Positions 23,248-36,363 of a DNA stretch of 64,000 nucleotides are shown piece after piece. A program made the position numbers and the translations under genes. The stretch comes from Epiperipatus broadwayi (lineage: Eukaryota > Onychophora > Udeonychophora > Euonychophora > Peripatidae). A model generated the notes under the pieces. The model did no database searches. It worked only from the letters and a program-made list of their open reading frames with translations, and had not been told where the DNA came from. The number at the start of each line of letters is the position of its first letter. Positions within the stretch are counted from its first letter, which is position 1. The DNA is taken from the NCBI GenBank assembly GCA_028023455.1, contig JAQFVV010000350.1, positions 310,001 to 374,000 of the forward strand. Reading direction: 5' to 3'.

Positions 23248-23959
23248 ATTAACAAATATATATATAAGAGCTAAATTTAATTTATTTACAACAAAATAAT
23301 TTTTTAATTATTTTCAAAATGATTCTAATAAATTTTAAATACAACATTTTAAAATACAACTTTTTAATATTCATTACAAACTCTTTAAAGCTTATTATAT
23401 AATAATCCATTATGTAAGAAGCTTAAAAGAGTTTGTGATTATTTGGTGCTTATTATATAAACTTATAAAACTTAAGAATGTGATTGCATTAGTTGTTTTT
23501 TAATTTAAAAGTAATCATATTTTATTTAGTCACCCCCCCCCCCAAAAAAAAATATTTACGAATAGCTGTTTATTATTATATTAAATGAATATTTCTTTAG
23601 GTAATCATTGTTTAATATTATTTGATGAAAAATGAAATATTGTAATTATATACCATAAGCAATAATTTAATAAAGATAGACAAATATTGGAACTTTAGCT
23701 ATTAAAAATATTTGAGTCATCTTTATAAATATACAGCTAGCCATTTCATATCAAAAAAAATAGTACAGCTGCATTTAAATATACATGAAATAAAGTAAAT
23801 GGTTAACTTTTAGGGCTCAACCAATGGTTGCAAGCTTTAACCTGATATTCTATCCTCCCCAAGTAATAATAATTTTAATTGAATAATTTTGGCCAGATAA
23901 AAAGCAGTCATTTATAATGAACAAAAATGTGATGTGATGCACTGTGATTTCTTATATAG
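23248..23959. other. AT-rich stretch, nothing recognised
   Basis: Contains a local inverted repeat (near 23385-23425 against 23440-23470) and a poly-C/poly-A junction at 23532-23552. No gene seen. Confidence 0.5.
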
Positions 23960-24470
23960 AGTCAGGAATCTCTCAGCAACTATGCCCAGATAAATCTGTT
24001 TGCCACTTTAACTTCCCTTTCCATTCCCTGCCCTAAGTTTTCCCATGTCCTGCTCCATCCCATTTCCACAACATAATCTTTGTCAACTCCATGGCTTTTG
24101 TATCTAAATCCCCCTTGTCTTTTCCCAAATCCAGCATAAAAACAATAACCCACTTTCTGTATAATCACTTTGTTTATATTTATTCTTCCACAACTTCATT
24201 ATTTGTACTCTTTCTGTTTTCGGGCATTTACATTCAATTAACAGATGCTTAATATTTTCTATGCCTTTCTTACACAATTTGCAGACTAAATCACCCACAT
24301 TTTTCCATTTATATGTATATTTCTTTATTGCTAAAGATCCTGTTCAAGCCTTAAACAGTAAACTACTTTTCTTGCTACTATCATAAATTAACTTGCACCC
24401 AATATACTGTTTACTTCTATATATATTTAAACTCTTTAGTTTTTGAAGATTACATCAGTTCAATTTATCC
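23960..24470 (-). pseudogene. LINE 3'-end fragment with C-terminal zinc finger
   Basis: On the minus strand, 24298-24104 reads VCKLCKKGIENIKHLLIECKC, a C-x2-C...H...C pattern found C-terminal of many non-LTR reverse transcriptases. A one-base shift moves the following part into the frame 24168-23980 (WSRTWENLGQGMEREVK). Upstream on the same strand, about 24470-24300, further residues read like an RT thumb or connector but with stops. It differs from the RTE and Tx1-like families elsewhere in the window, so it is a separate LINE lineage that I cannot name (CR1/Jockey-type possible). Confidence 0.6.
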
Positions 24471-26698
24471 ACACCAGGGAAGATTATTTACACTTTTAGT
24501 ATGTGTAGATATTTTCATTAGGAAAATATTGTTTATGCTTTTCAAATTTGCATTGAAATTTAGAATTGGAAAGTTTATATTAAATATTTTTTTGATGTAA
24601 TATTAACAATCAAATGAATATTTCTGACTTATGATTAGAGATTACAGTATTTCAATGTACTTATATTAAACCTTTTTAACAATTTTCCATGGGTATATAA
24701 ATTGATGCTATAATAGGTCCATAATAACATATAGTTCTATTGTTTGGCTTTTAATCCACATTTTTTTACTGTTTTACATTAAATGATTGTAGTTTAATGA
24801 ATGTGATTCTGTATTCAAATTTTATTTTTATTTCTACATGGTAGATGTAATTATGAAATAAGGAAGATTTTTGAGGTTAAATATCAAATTAAATAATTTG
24901 GCAATTTTTTTTTTATCATTTTAGTAAAACTAATTTCTTTCACAAATATTTATTATTATTTTACAAGATATTTATAAAATGAAATATAACAAAAATATTT
25001 TTATAATTATATTACTTTTATTGAAGATATGTAAGATTATATAAAGAGTAACAAGAAATTTTTTTTATATTAAATTAGTATCAACAGAAAAGATTATTGT
25101 TAAGATAATTTTATTGTTTTTAAAATATTAGCATTTTTTTCATTATTTCTAAAGATGTTTTTAATAAAAGAATATGCTAAAACTCAATAAACTTTATTCA
25201 AACTAAAGGTTATATTTATTTATTTATCTTTAATGATGATCAAACATATTAATAAATTAATTTGTCCATAATGTTGTTTCAAATAATAATTAATAATGAT
25301 TCAAACACAATTGAAATTAAACAACTATATAAAAATAAATATTTTTAATTTTATTTTTGTATTAGAAAAGTATATTTTGAAAACATCATAATATAGAACA
25401 AAAACCAGTTAAATAAAAAAATATATATTTATTTTTATATAGTTGTATTATTAATTATTTATTTACATTTAATAATTTGTTACAAAAGATAAAGATTGTT
25501 TGTGCTTTTTTATATGCATTATATTTTCTAACTTTTAAAAGTTTGAATATAGTTTTTACTAGGAAAACATCTTGTATATTTTTCAAATTTACATGTAAAA
25601 TTACAGAGAAAATTTGCATTAAATTTTTTCCCCATAATCTAGAAATCAAATGAATAATATTTCCAGCACTGTGATTGGAGGTTACATTATTTTAATTCAT
25701 TTACATTAAAAAAGACTGTTTATGCATATTGTCTGCATGACATCTTTTATGCTCCTATAAAAGAAAGTTTGATTATAGTTTTCACTAGAGAAACATTATT
25801 ATTGCTTTTAAAATTTATGTATATAGCAAAAAAGTTCAATAAATTTTATATTATTTTAACATTTATGTTTTTATTTTGTATTAAATTTTTCCTATTTAAG
25901 TGATTGAGTTGGATGGTAATTCTGTTTTAGGTAGCAGCCTAGAATATACACATTTCAATGTGTGCTAGAACAGATATATTTTTATAATAAATGAGTTTCT
26001 GGAATCAATTATGATCGATTTAGCAAATTTAACAGAATATTTTTTAATTCTAAAATATATATAATATTAAAATTATAATTTAATAGTGCAATAGCAAAAT
26101 ATACTTCAATGATAAATTTTCACAATGAACTGAGAAATTTATATATACCTTAGAATTAATAATAAAATGTTGTGTTCCTCACAATTAATCATAAATCAAA
26201 ATTTCATATAAAAATTAAAAATTGTAACTCATTACTGTAGATTCATAATTTATTATAAACTTTAAACATCTTATTTAAAAATAATTTGAAATTGAGAATT
26301 AATAATATTTAATGATTAAATGTTTGACGAACTGAAAACATTGCCTGCGTGTAAAATAGTATATAATTATTTATTAATAAACACAATATATTATAAACAT
26401 GATATTTAAAATAATATAGATATCATATTGAAATTATAACTCTAATAAACATAAAGCAAATTAAAAAAATACTTTAGCTAACATAATAAACATTTTTAAA
26501 TGTAATTACAGAAAACATTATTATTTAATCAATATTTGTTTAAATTAAGTAATGTATTATCACATATAATAAAAAATAAATAAATAAAAATACATCTATT
26601 TCATTTTTGGTTCATTTTATTATTTGATTCAATATTTTTAAAATTACATAATGAATGAAAACAAGCATCTATTTTTATAGTGCATTGTTTATAATTGT
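24471..26698. other. 2.2 kb of extremely AT-rich DNA without recognised features
   Basis: Dominated by A/T runs, with no coding or RNA gene signal. Short similar blocks recur (24500-24600 against 25550-25650: an ATATTTTTC-type block followed by CAAATTTACATG-like sequence), hinting at an old tandem or dispersed repeat. Confidence 0.5.
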
Positions 26699-26866
26699 AA
26701 TTCACTAAATATCAGTCTTTTACAGCTACTGTACATGCGCTTTAATGAGTGTTAAATAATAAATGAATACTTTATCTTGTATGGGCACTGAAAAGTATTC
26801 ATTTATTATTTAACACTCATTAAAGCGCATGTACAGTAGCTGTAAAAGGCTGATATTTAGTGAATT
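26699..26866. repeat. Long perfect hairpin (fold-back repeat)
   Basis: Arms of about 75 bp (26699-26773 and 26792-26866) are almost perfectly complementary around an 18-nt centre. The outer part contains ATATCAG...ACAGCTACTGTACATGCGC and the inner part GTGTTAAATAATAAATGAAT. The arm sequence is related to the direct repeats at 57.75 and 58.09 kb, so this is an inverted dimer of that dispersed family. Confidence 0.9.
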
Positions 26867-26949
26867 ATAATGAATGAAAGTAACTTTTTTTTTATTGGTA
26901 ATAATATTTACATACTTAAAAAAAATATAATTATAGGAGATTTGAATCC

Positions 26950-27090
26950 AAACTTTAAAGTTCCCTTCAGTTATCCAATTTATCTATACAACCATTACAC
27001 ATGGTCACACACATGTAAAAAAGATAAAAGTTGTCCTATGTATTTTATGTTGAACCAGCACTCACCAGTTGATCCAGATCATCATCTTCC
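26950..27090 (-). repeat. Dispersed repeat family 2, inverted copy (degenerate hammerhead)
   Basis: Minus-strand copy of the repeat also present at 27340-27480 and 54770-54935. The hammerhead-like part lies at about 27030-27082: ATGATCT, a CTGGTGA box (A6 to G change) and the stem II block GTGCTGGTTCAACAT. The catalytic box and the 3' half of stem I are altered. Confidence 0.65.
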
Positions 27091-27126
27091 ACTCACACAC
27101 ATATATAATTTGAGAAAGAGGACAGT

Positions 27127-27157
27127 CTGAGGAAGGTACTTGATATTGTACTGAAAC
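27127..27157 (+). other. CTGAGGA-hairpin-GAAAC module
   Basis: CTGAGGA, stem GGTAC/GTACT around an 8-nt loop, then GAAAC. Same layout as hammerhead cores and Penelope-type 3' ends. No stem I partner seen. It lies between the two inverted family-2 repeats. Confidence 0.45.
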
Positions 27158-27344
27158 ATCAGCATTTAGCTTTTTCACTACATGGAATATCCCACAAATA
27201 ATAATAATAATATGACATCTTTTATCCGTGAAAATATTAGAATTAACATATAGATTTATATAATCAGTGCTTGGTTTATATTAAGATAGCAAATCTTCAA
27301 ACTTTAATGGACAGGCTGACTATAAATATATATATATATGGAAG

Positions 27345-27403
27345 ATGATCTGGACCAACTAATGAGTGCTGGTTCAGCATGAAATATGTATATTGGAGAT
27401 CAT
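27345..27403 (+). ncRNA. Degenerate type I hammerhead, family 2
   Basis: All helices can be drawn. Stem I: ATGATCT (27345-27351) with AGATCAT (27397-27403), and CCAA (27355-27358) with TTGG (27393-27396), with a GGA bulge between. Stem II: TGCTG/CAGCA with a GTT loop. Stem III: ATA/TAT closed by a 2-nt loop. GAAA is intact and the predicted cleavage triplet is ATA, with the cut after 27392. The core box reads CTAATGA instead of CTGATGA, a G5 change expected to abolish cleavage. The copy at 54.8 kb has an intact CTGATGA but a deleted stem II, so the ancestral repeat probably encoded a complete ribozyme. Confidence 0.65.
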
Positions 27404-27777
27404 TTATCTTTTTCACATGTGTGTAGTCATGTGTATTGGTTATATGAGATATATTGGATAGTTGAAGGGAGCTTGAAAGCCCCCTATAATTACATCTAAA
27501 CTCCAGGGATATAAAGTATACGTGTATTTAAATATTAAAGAAGATATATGTATTTATATAATTTTGTAATTTTATTATAATTACAGAAATATTAAATAAA
27601 AATTAGATAAGTAAATCATATTTTATCTTAGACTATATCAGTATGATATATTTGCAGTTTATTATATGTTCAAAGTTTATTTAAATTTCAAAATGAATGC
27701 AATTTTTTTTTTATGTAAATCTTGCCATTTTGTTATATAACAAAAACATATTGCTTTCAAAGTGAATTTTTTTTTTC

Positions 27778-27880
27778 CATATGGTATAGCATCAGCTGAG
27801 AGGTGAACCCACAACAACCATCTGCTTGCTTGCAAGGTGGCTGCGCTGACCTCTCAGCTATCAATGCTTGACAAAAGTGA
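27778..27880 (-). repeat. tRNA-like mini-repeat with extended acceptor-type stem
   Basis: On the minus strand, a Pol III A-box-like TAGCTGAGAGG and B-box-like GTGGGTTCACC are enclosed by AGCTGAGAGG/CCTCTCAGCT, extended outward by AGCAT/ATGCT. Probably the head of a tRNA-derived SINE. Not a functional tRNA: the anticodon arm is irregular. Confidence 0.6.
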
Positions 27881-28939
27881 ATATTTTATATTAAGAAACA
27901 GCTTAGATCATAGATTTCCAAAGTATGGGTGATTGCTAATAGTGAGTCACAAATTAATTTTGGCTGGCTTACATTAAAGAGGAAAATAAAATAGTAATTT
28001 ACATGTTTATTAAAATTTTTTTAGTTATTACAAATCATCTGATGATAAATTGTAATTTGATTCAGTTAAAGATCATTTGAGAATTATTATTTCTGATTAA
28101 TTTTTATTAGCTTACAGATCTATATCATATCACTTTTAAATTGTTATCAATCAATTTTCAACATCAATTATACTTCATTATTATAACAAATAGAGTTAAC
28201 ATAATTTTTTTTTATATAAATATATTAAATAATCTTCACATCACCACAGTTTATTTTGAAATCATATAAATGAAGATACAGCAAACCCTCACCATTACCA
28301 TCATTCCTGATTTATAAATTTTATAAAACCTAAACAGGCCAGTTAACAGCATTGTAAACTTTACTGAATATTCTGCAATTTAAAAAAATATATTTGATAA
28401 ATATTAAATGTATGGCTGTCACTATGTGAACTTAAGATCCATGATGGTCATATATATGGGAGGGATCATCTGATAGGATGAGGTTCCAGGAAAAATGATC
28501 TGGATCCATCTGACATGCTGAAAGAAGTAATCCCAGTCCCCTATCTAAATAAATATGTACCCTGGAAAATAGATCCAGATAAGCCACAAATTAGTTTCGT
28601 GGGAAGAAAAATTCCCAACATGATATAATAATAAATCTCATTTTAGCATAAGCTGAATGGTCAGTGGATGAATACTGTCATTTGCAGAATCAACAAATAT
28701 ATGAGATATGTTCCAAATGTATGTTTTTATTCATTTTATATGGAACAATGAATTGATAAACATATATTGTTTTGTGAATCAATTATTCAAGGCAATAAAA
28801 TTTTTTTTAAACTCTTGACACTTATGAACAATCAAACAAATTGCACAGGATGAATTATGGTAGTAATTGTAGTGATGATGTCTAATGTGTCATAAAATAA
28901 TGATATTGTAATACACATTCTTAAATTATGTTTAAATAC

Positions 28940-30010
28940 ATTATAAATTTACTGTAATCTTCATAGAGAAGCATTACTATCTAAAACTATGTTAGATGAT
29001 TCAAAAAGTGTTTTAAACACTGCTGTCAAAATAATAAGTTTCAACAAAAATAAACTATTACAGTCATGCTTTTTGGAAAGACTGTGCAAAGAGGATAGAA
29101 ATATTCTATAAATCTTTTCTTTTGCATATTGAAGTATATTGGCTGTGGAGAGTAATTTACTAATAAAATTTGCTAAATCCCCTGAAGAAGTTGGAATAAT
29201 GTTTCTAAATGGATAAATTGATTCTGCAAAATCTTTGTCTAACAAGATATTTATTTTGAAGCTCGCTTTTTGACAGATATACTTTAGAAATTAAATGAAC
29301 TAAATTTATACTACAAGAAAATAACAGAACCATTGACATTAGCATTGTAAATTTCATCAAGACTAAACCATTACAATTAAGCTTATTTAAAAACTGTAGA
29401 AAGAGATTGACCGTTCCATGAATCTATTCCTTTGTGAGGTGGCCATGGAGGGGCAAAGTGCTAGCAAAACTTGTTGAGCTTCATGAAGAAATCATGTTTT
29501 CTATGATTTAACACAATATCATTGCAAAATGAGAAGTTTATTTTGAAACTCATTTATTTGGCAGATATGTTTTGAAATTAACTAAATTTACACTTACAAT
29601 AGACTTGATATAGTTACTGAATATTTATGAGGAAAAATATTAAAGACCAAAAATATGATTATTTTAAGGCATTCAAAACTTTTGACATTGAAAATGAGTG
29701 CCATCCATTGACAACTTAATCTTTGCAATAGTTGCACATATATATTCATTGGAAAAAAGTTTTAATATTTCAGAGAAAAAAACAAACATTGTGAGAAGAC
29801 ACCTGGATGTGAATCTATTGCAGAGTGATGATATGGATACTGGTGTATGATTGAAAGCAGATGAAGAACTAGTTGTATTGTCTGAAAATACTTTCCTGAA
29901 AATAAATTTTATTAAAAAATTGATACAGTTTTGGCTCTCTGTTCGAACATATGTTTAATTCTTACTAACAGCTTTCAAAATATTGCTTCCTTTTACTATT
30001 TAATCCTTAA
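28940..30010 (+). pseudogene. hAT transposase remnant (ZBED5/SCAND3-like) with internal duplication
   Basis: Translation near 28953 gives LHREALLSK, then TAVKIISFNKNKLLQSCFLERLC with no stop in between; the LHREALxSK block is diagnostic of this hAT group. A related segment appears again at about 29330-29600 (VNFIKTKPLQ, then FVRWPWRGKVLAKL, the family's VRWLSRGKVL block). So a roughly 300-bp internal part is present twice in diverged form. The C-terminal dimerisation region follows near 29860-30000 (QFWLSVRTYV, then AFKILLPFT). Stops and shifts are frequent and the N-terminal half is missing. Terminal inverted repeats were not found. A molecular fossil of a DNA transposon. Confidence 0.8.
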
Positions 30011-30019
30011 TATATGAGA

Positions 30020-30999
30020 GAAGTTGATTTTTTGGCAATCTTAGAATTAAAAACAAATATCAAAATATATTTCAATTATCAAACACTCTTGCATCTAAAA
30101 ATAATACATATCAATATGGATGCCAAAGAAATCATTAGCAAAAATAGAAACAAAGCCATATTTCATATTCACTTTATTATGTATCAGATTAATTAATTTA
30201 TAGTACTTGTGATTTTTCAAGTAAACCAAGATGGTAGCCATATTTTTGATAAGTTTATAGTCCCCCCCCCCCAATATTTATAAAAAAATGTTAGTAATGC
30301 TGATAATTTAACACCCCCCCCCGTTCCTCTCAAACTATACATGGCAAATGAATAAGTTGTGAAAAACTGTTTTAATAAATAAATTCCTACTGAAAATAGT
30401 TATGTTTTTCAAAATAATGGATACAAATTGATGACTATGATGGTAAATCATTATAAGTCATTGTATAATGGGGTAAAAGTGTATAATGCTGATAAAATTA
30501 TTTCTCTTTTCAATTCAAATTTTCAGTAAATAAAATGATTCTCTCTTTTTCTCTTTTTTAAAAAAAATCTTTTATTAGCCAAATTTAAAATTTGTTTGAA
30601 TAAATGATATAAATAATTGACACTTTTTAATTTTTTTACTATAAAACAAAACAACGAACAGTATTACTTTTCAAAGACAAACTACCATAGCAGTTAAGAT
30701 TTTAATCATCTTATTTTTGCCAAATTTATTGCATAAATTTATATTAATTAGATGAAACTTTAATAATCAAAAAGATTAAATTAAAAATAAATAAATAAAA
30801 TAACTACTTGCTTAGAAAATCACGGGACATTCAATATGAGAAGTTTCAGGTTAAGCTTCGGTTCAGACACTTTCAGCTCTCCAATCTGTTACTCTATCAC
30901 TGCACTAAACCACAAGTCAATTAAATAATATATTGTGACATAATTATTTCTTTTATTACTAAAGTTTTACCATTATATATTAAATTATTTGCCCAAGAC
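30020..30999. other. AT-rich intergenic sequence
   Basis: Contains two poly-C runs (about 30262 and 30313). At 30830-30915 on the minus strand there is a weak tRNA/SINE-like stretch (GTGGTTTAGTGCAGTGATAG resembles an A-box region). No gene. Confidence 0.4.
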
Positions 31000-33200
31000 A
31001 GATAGAAAACCTAGGCAATAGAATATTATGTTCACGTGATATTTGCCACTTTCTTAATACAACTTATTTGAGCATTTCAACTTTAGGGCATCATGATAAA
31101 CATAAATAGCTTTTATATCGTAAGATGCACACATTGTTAGATATTATCAGTAAATTTCTATTTATATAATGACAGTAATAAAAATCTTGGAACGCACAAT
31201 GTTACACTATTTATAGAAACGATTCAGCAAATTAGTGTAAAAATAATTCATTTTTAACGTACACGATTATACATATATTTGTCGGTGAATCAAACTGTTT
31301 TCTTAAAAAAAAAACTTTCCCATTTTCTTTCTAACAGTTTCAATAACTGTCGGAAATCGAATTAGTAAGCAGTTATATTTATTTTTTAAGTACTCGAATA
31401 ATCGTTTTAATTTTAGTGCCTTGGATTTAAAGTCAGATCCTTTTTAAAGCTCTTCATAAAAATATTTAAATGCAAATTTTGATATTAGTTTTAAAAATGG
31501 TGTAGAGTAGTGAATTAGTGAATAAAATATACATGTATACCTAAATAAAGAAGAAAAAAAACCCGAATAAATTCACTTATAAATAAGACTTTCTATATTT
31601 ATCTATCTATTCGTATCTATATATTGGTTTATATCAATTTATTTTAAGAGAGATTCCAATTAGTTAAAAATTGATTGCCATTTATTACGCCTGTAGGAAG
31701 AGCAAGCGTTGTACTACCTGTTTTAATAACCAAAATAAAAAAGAAATCTGTAAAGAAAACATTTCTAAACTAAAAAAAAATAATGTATAAAAAATCAAAT
31801 CAAAACAATAAAATAATTGTATAAATACGCGTAGAAATAAATAAATTACCTCAACAGTTTTTATAAACCTTCATTTACTATATTATATTATTACCTGTGT
31901 AGTTAGTTACACGGTCTTCAAGGTTAAATTTATCCTCCACTACTAGACCAGAAAATTTTAAATAACTTTAAAAAGAAAATAAAAAAATGAGAAATTCATA
32001 TAGTACTTATAATATATAGTAATTTTTTTTAGTATTTTAAACTAATTTCCACAAAGCCATTTCTAATACCCGAAGAAAATGGTCGTTTTATGTTTTTTCG
32101 TACCGTTAAAAAAAACATATCTTTATATAATTGTATATGTGTTATACAATAAGGAAGCTTTAAAAAAAATCGAAATCGACTGCAATACATTTAAAAGTGA
32201 GAGATTATAGTAGCCAAAAAAAAAAAAAAAACAGGAGTGGTTGGTCTTGAGGCTATTTAACTTAATGCCACTTCCACTAATAAAAAATCGGACACAGTAA
32301 ATGAATTTATTAGACTGTCTAATAATAAATTATTTACTAAAACACGCCTATCACAGTAGGTTTAATTTAAATATTACTACATTTTCTATTATATATGCTT
32401 TTAAAAAATATCATAATCCAATCAATTTAAATACATTTAAACACATTCATATATAAAGGATCTTAAAAATGCAAAGATAGACGCTGAGATAGGACAGGTT
32501 ACTTGCCTTGTCCGCATTCACTTGACATGTCAACAAATATTAGTAAACTCGAAATAATTTTCAGCAACTTTAAGATTTTTTTTATGGTAGCCTAAATAAA
32601 GTACAAGGGAAACTAAAAATTAATAAATAAACTGGGAAACGAAACGTGTAGTAAGCTGGAGTACATTACAACCTTATCTAGTTGATTAATGAATGATAAA
32701 CCAATCATATTATGTCTGTACTAAAATATTTTAGCGTAGACGTAAAGTGATTTATTTCGCAAAGTGGTAGTTCATGGCAAAATTTTTTATTTAGATAGAT
32801 ATTTTTTCTTTTTAGAATTTCATGTATTGCTAAAAAAAAAAAAAAAAGATCAGATTGGATCGGAAGCACAAATGACCAGAATGAAATGATTTTGTTTTGG
32901 TTGACGTAAGACAGTTTAATATATTAAAAAACAACAAACAACAACAACAAAACGAAATAAAGTTAATATATTATAGGGTATTTTGAGCTAAGAATTTCAC
33001 ACGACCCTCAACTCTATGTCTAAAAGATAATTGGCAGCATCCAATAGCTAAATACAAATGAATAATTTTAAAGATTTTAAATAGCTTATATATATATATT
33101 TTAAAGCAAAAATTCTTATAAATAAAAAAAAATGTGAACATATATATTGGAGTCATATACATATGCATCTGTTTGTTATAAATGTTAGCATTATACTGAC
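31000..33200. other. CpG-retaining, non-repetitive stretch without recognised gene
   Basis: CpG dinucleotides occur at about the density expected from base composition, whereas the LINE copies in the window have lost nearly all of theirs. There are no long frames, no transposon motifs and no terminal repeats. It could be an unmethylated regulatory region, a young or unrecognised insertion, or unique intergenic DNA. Confidence 0.4.
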
Positions 33201-36200
33201 ATTCTGATTAATTACCGCCAACAACCTTCAAATAATAAAGATTAACCAAGAATATTGCAAAGACTTCTGCAATATATATTTCAGATTTGTCTAAATATTA
33301 GCATTACATTGATGATTAGGCTGAATCTCATTGTTCTGAGTGATAAAAAAATGATTAGTGGGATAAAAACAAAATGTATGTACAATGCTAATACTTACAA
33401 CAAGCAAAATTCAAAATATATGTTCATATATTGTACCTGTCGAAAAAACATCCATCACCTAAACTGCAAGTCGAATCCAAACTCAGCTGAACCAAACTGA
33501 ATTCAAACCCAATTCACCAGCTCAGAGCAATGGATGATCTAAATCAACAGCACAGTGCTATGCACCAAGGAACTAGCTCAATGGTTGGTGAGGATTAGAG
33601 ACCCCTGAACTGACACTAATATCGGATAATAAATTAACTAAAGATAATTTTAAATCGAATCATATGTATATGTTCGGGTTGCCAACACAGACAGTGAGCA
33701 TCAACATTAAAATAATTATGAATAAAAGACTTAAGAAACCAAGTGTGTTAATAAAATATTTTAATAATAATAGTAATGGTTAAGTTCAATTTTAAATGAT
33801 GATTATATTGATCACCTCTAGCCTTAAACAGAGTTTCTAATTATTATAAGGATGGCAGTTCCTATTATATGCCAATGAGTATCACGCAATATTATGAAAG
33901 TCTATGCCCCCAACAAGAAAATAAAGGTATCAGTGGTGACGGAAATTATTGTTCTAATTTTATACGAAAGAATGTGAGATTTATTTTCACATTCGCAAAT
34001 CCATTCATGAAGAGAAAGATACGTATTTTAGGGCATAACATTAATCTTTATTAGAAAACTTATTTAATTTGAGATGTCTAAGAATTTGTTTGACTTTAAT
34101 TGAAATCACTTCATCATGAATTACGAGCATAAGAGTGGGCTTTACTGGAACAGAGAGGTAACGGTGCTGACAAATTATGAGCTGTAAAATGAACATGAAA
34201 GATAATAGCTGGTCGGTGATTTAAGTGGTATGGCAGCTTGTATTTTACAAGTCTTACTGCCCTTTAAGAAGATGTGGAACACGGGAAAGCCAGGCTGAGT
34301 CATAGCTATGAACCTTTGGTGTTCCCAAATATAATATAAGTGGGGGAGGAAGTGCTTTCTTCCTCTATAATTAAAATAACAGTGATATCACCACTGACAA
34401 GCTTACGAAGCAGAAGATTGCCTTACATCAGCAACATTTGAGGATGATGACTTGATAGTCACTGATTGAATAATAAAACCCAATTTATTATAGAATGCTC
34501 TATGTGATGACTTGATCAAATTAATTAAAGTCAAATGAGCTTTTAACTAAAACTATTTTAAAGCATTTATAAAATTATATTAATTATGTCCCAAAAATTG
34601 TGCCCTCCCTGAATCTTAATAGAAAGTAACAGAAATTGAATTAGAATATATTTATTTGATTCCTTTATTGGCCCTTTTGCAAAAAAACAACATGTTAACA
34701 TTATACATGAATAAATATGCATTGGTGAATACGAGAAAATAGCTGGGGCATAGATTAGAAATGGAGCTAATAATTTATTATTAGCCAATTATAAAAATAG
34801 TAAACATTTAATAATTTCTTTCAACTCGATGATTAATAGAACGTATAAATTTAGTTCTAATGGGTGAGAATTACAATTAGACTTAATATTATATTATTTG
34901 CATAAAGCAAATGGAACAAAGGAGCTCATTGAGTCGAAGGATTATTGGCATATAATTAAAAATAAACAACATTAATAAATCACACAATAAATAAATATAT
35001 ATAATATAGTAAATGAACCGCCATCGTAAGAAAGGAAAATTAAATCTAAGGACAAGAGATTGAGAGAATTACTATGAATTTAAAAAGCATAAATTAAAGA
35101 AAGTTTTGTAAAGATTGTTACATTTACAAATGAGAAGAGCTTTTAAAGGGAGTGTAAAGTAAAGTTCGAAACTGGCCAGAAAGTTACGATTCATTATGGA
35201 AATATATTACCGTTTCTTCTGGGGCTGGTTCCTTAGTTTACATGTCCAGGTTGGTGGAAAATGTAGGCGAGCATTTGGTCGATTACTTGAACAGCATTTT
35301 AATTGATTTTCATGATTTTGGCAGCATGACTGCTCCAGAAAGGATTTAGCAGATTCGTTGAAGATTTTCAGGGAACTTCAGGAACCATAGCCAGATTCCT
35401 GAAGTTTAGCCCCACACCATGATAGAAACACTGTTTAATTTCATAATTTAAAAACGCACAGAGATTAATGGCACTTCTCTACAACAAAGATGGCTTCTTT
35501 TTTCTCCAAACTTTTCAGAGCTATTTATACTGTATCTGATGCCTTCAGGCTAGCACTTCTTTCATTATCAATGTCACAAAATCTACTAGTTGTTTTTAGA
35601 TACATTCCTTTCATAAGGCTTTCAAATTCATTAACTTGAATTTATTTTCTAATTAGAAAATGAATTCTTAAAATCAGAAAAATGATTTTAATTAGGAAAT
35701 CCTTACATTATAAATACTTATCTTTTTTTCTAATTAATAAAATTTTACCCATTGTTTTGAAAGGGAAAATCTGAAAGCTTATCAAAAGAATGTAACTTTT
35801 AATCACTAAAATTTTAACAAATTATTTAAAGTAAAATCAAAACATTCCCGATGCAATGAAACTTTCGAACAATTATATATATTTAAATATTTATAAATAT
35901 ATACACACAATCCATGCAGTTGTAATATATATAAATTCATGAATAATTTTATCACGAATTTATTAATAGCATTAATTTAAACTCAAACGAATTAATTTTA
36001 ACACACATTTATGTAATAGTTTTTCTTTATGGAAATTAGCTTGGATTGAATGTTAAAGCCCCACTGCATCGGAAATTAAGGTTAGTACTAGGATTTGAAG
36101 TGGGTTTATGGCTAGATGTCATGAATCTATGATCAAACTCAGATCCGACTGCTTCAATATGTACATATAAAGATTCACAAACACACACACAAATATGTAT

Positions 36201-36363
36201 ATGTGTGTGTGCATGAGTGTGTTATTAGACCTTCATTGACTTCATGCATTCTTATAAAAGTGTCATTTTGCAAGTCTTTATGAGGCCTATGAAAAAATAT
36301 AATGAATTCTGAGACAAGCAAAAAACTACTGAAAAATTAAAAATATTCTAAACATTTGTTTAG
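33201..36363. other. Intergenic sequence, nothing firm
   Basis: Mixed AT-rich sequence. At 33500-33610 and 34205-34330 short GC-richer blocks could be old tRNA-derived repeats. At 35220-35420 there is another GC-richer block of unknown nature. None has a supported coding frame. Confidence 0.4.

Noticed and set aside
26870-27130. 86-codon frame ending in the CTGAGGA module
   Set aside because: It covers the inverted family-2 repeat; the same sequence in the other copies is not open, so coding is unlikely.
28961-29245. 94-codon minus-strand frame as a host gene
   Set aside because: It is antisense to the hAT remnant, whose plus-strand translation gives diagnostic family blocks; the minus-strand protein has none.
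30830-30915. tRNA-derived SINE
   Set aside because: Only an A-box-like stretch is visible; the B box is not convincing, so it is mentioned but not called.
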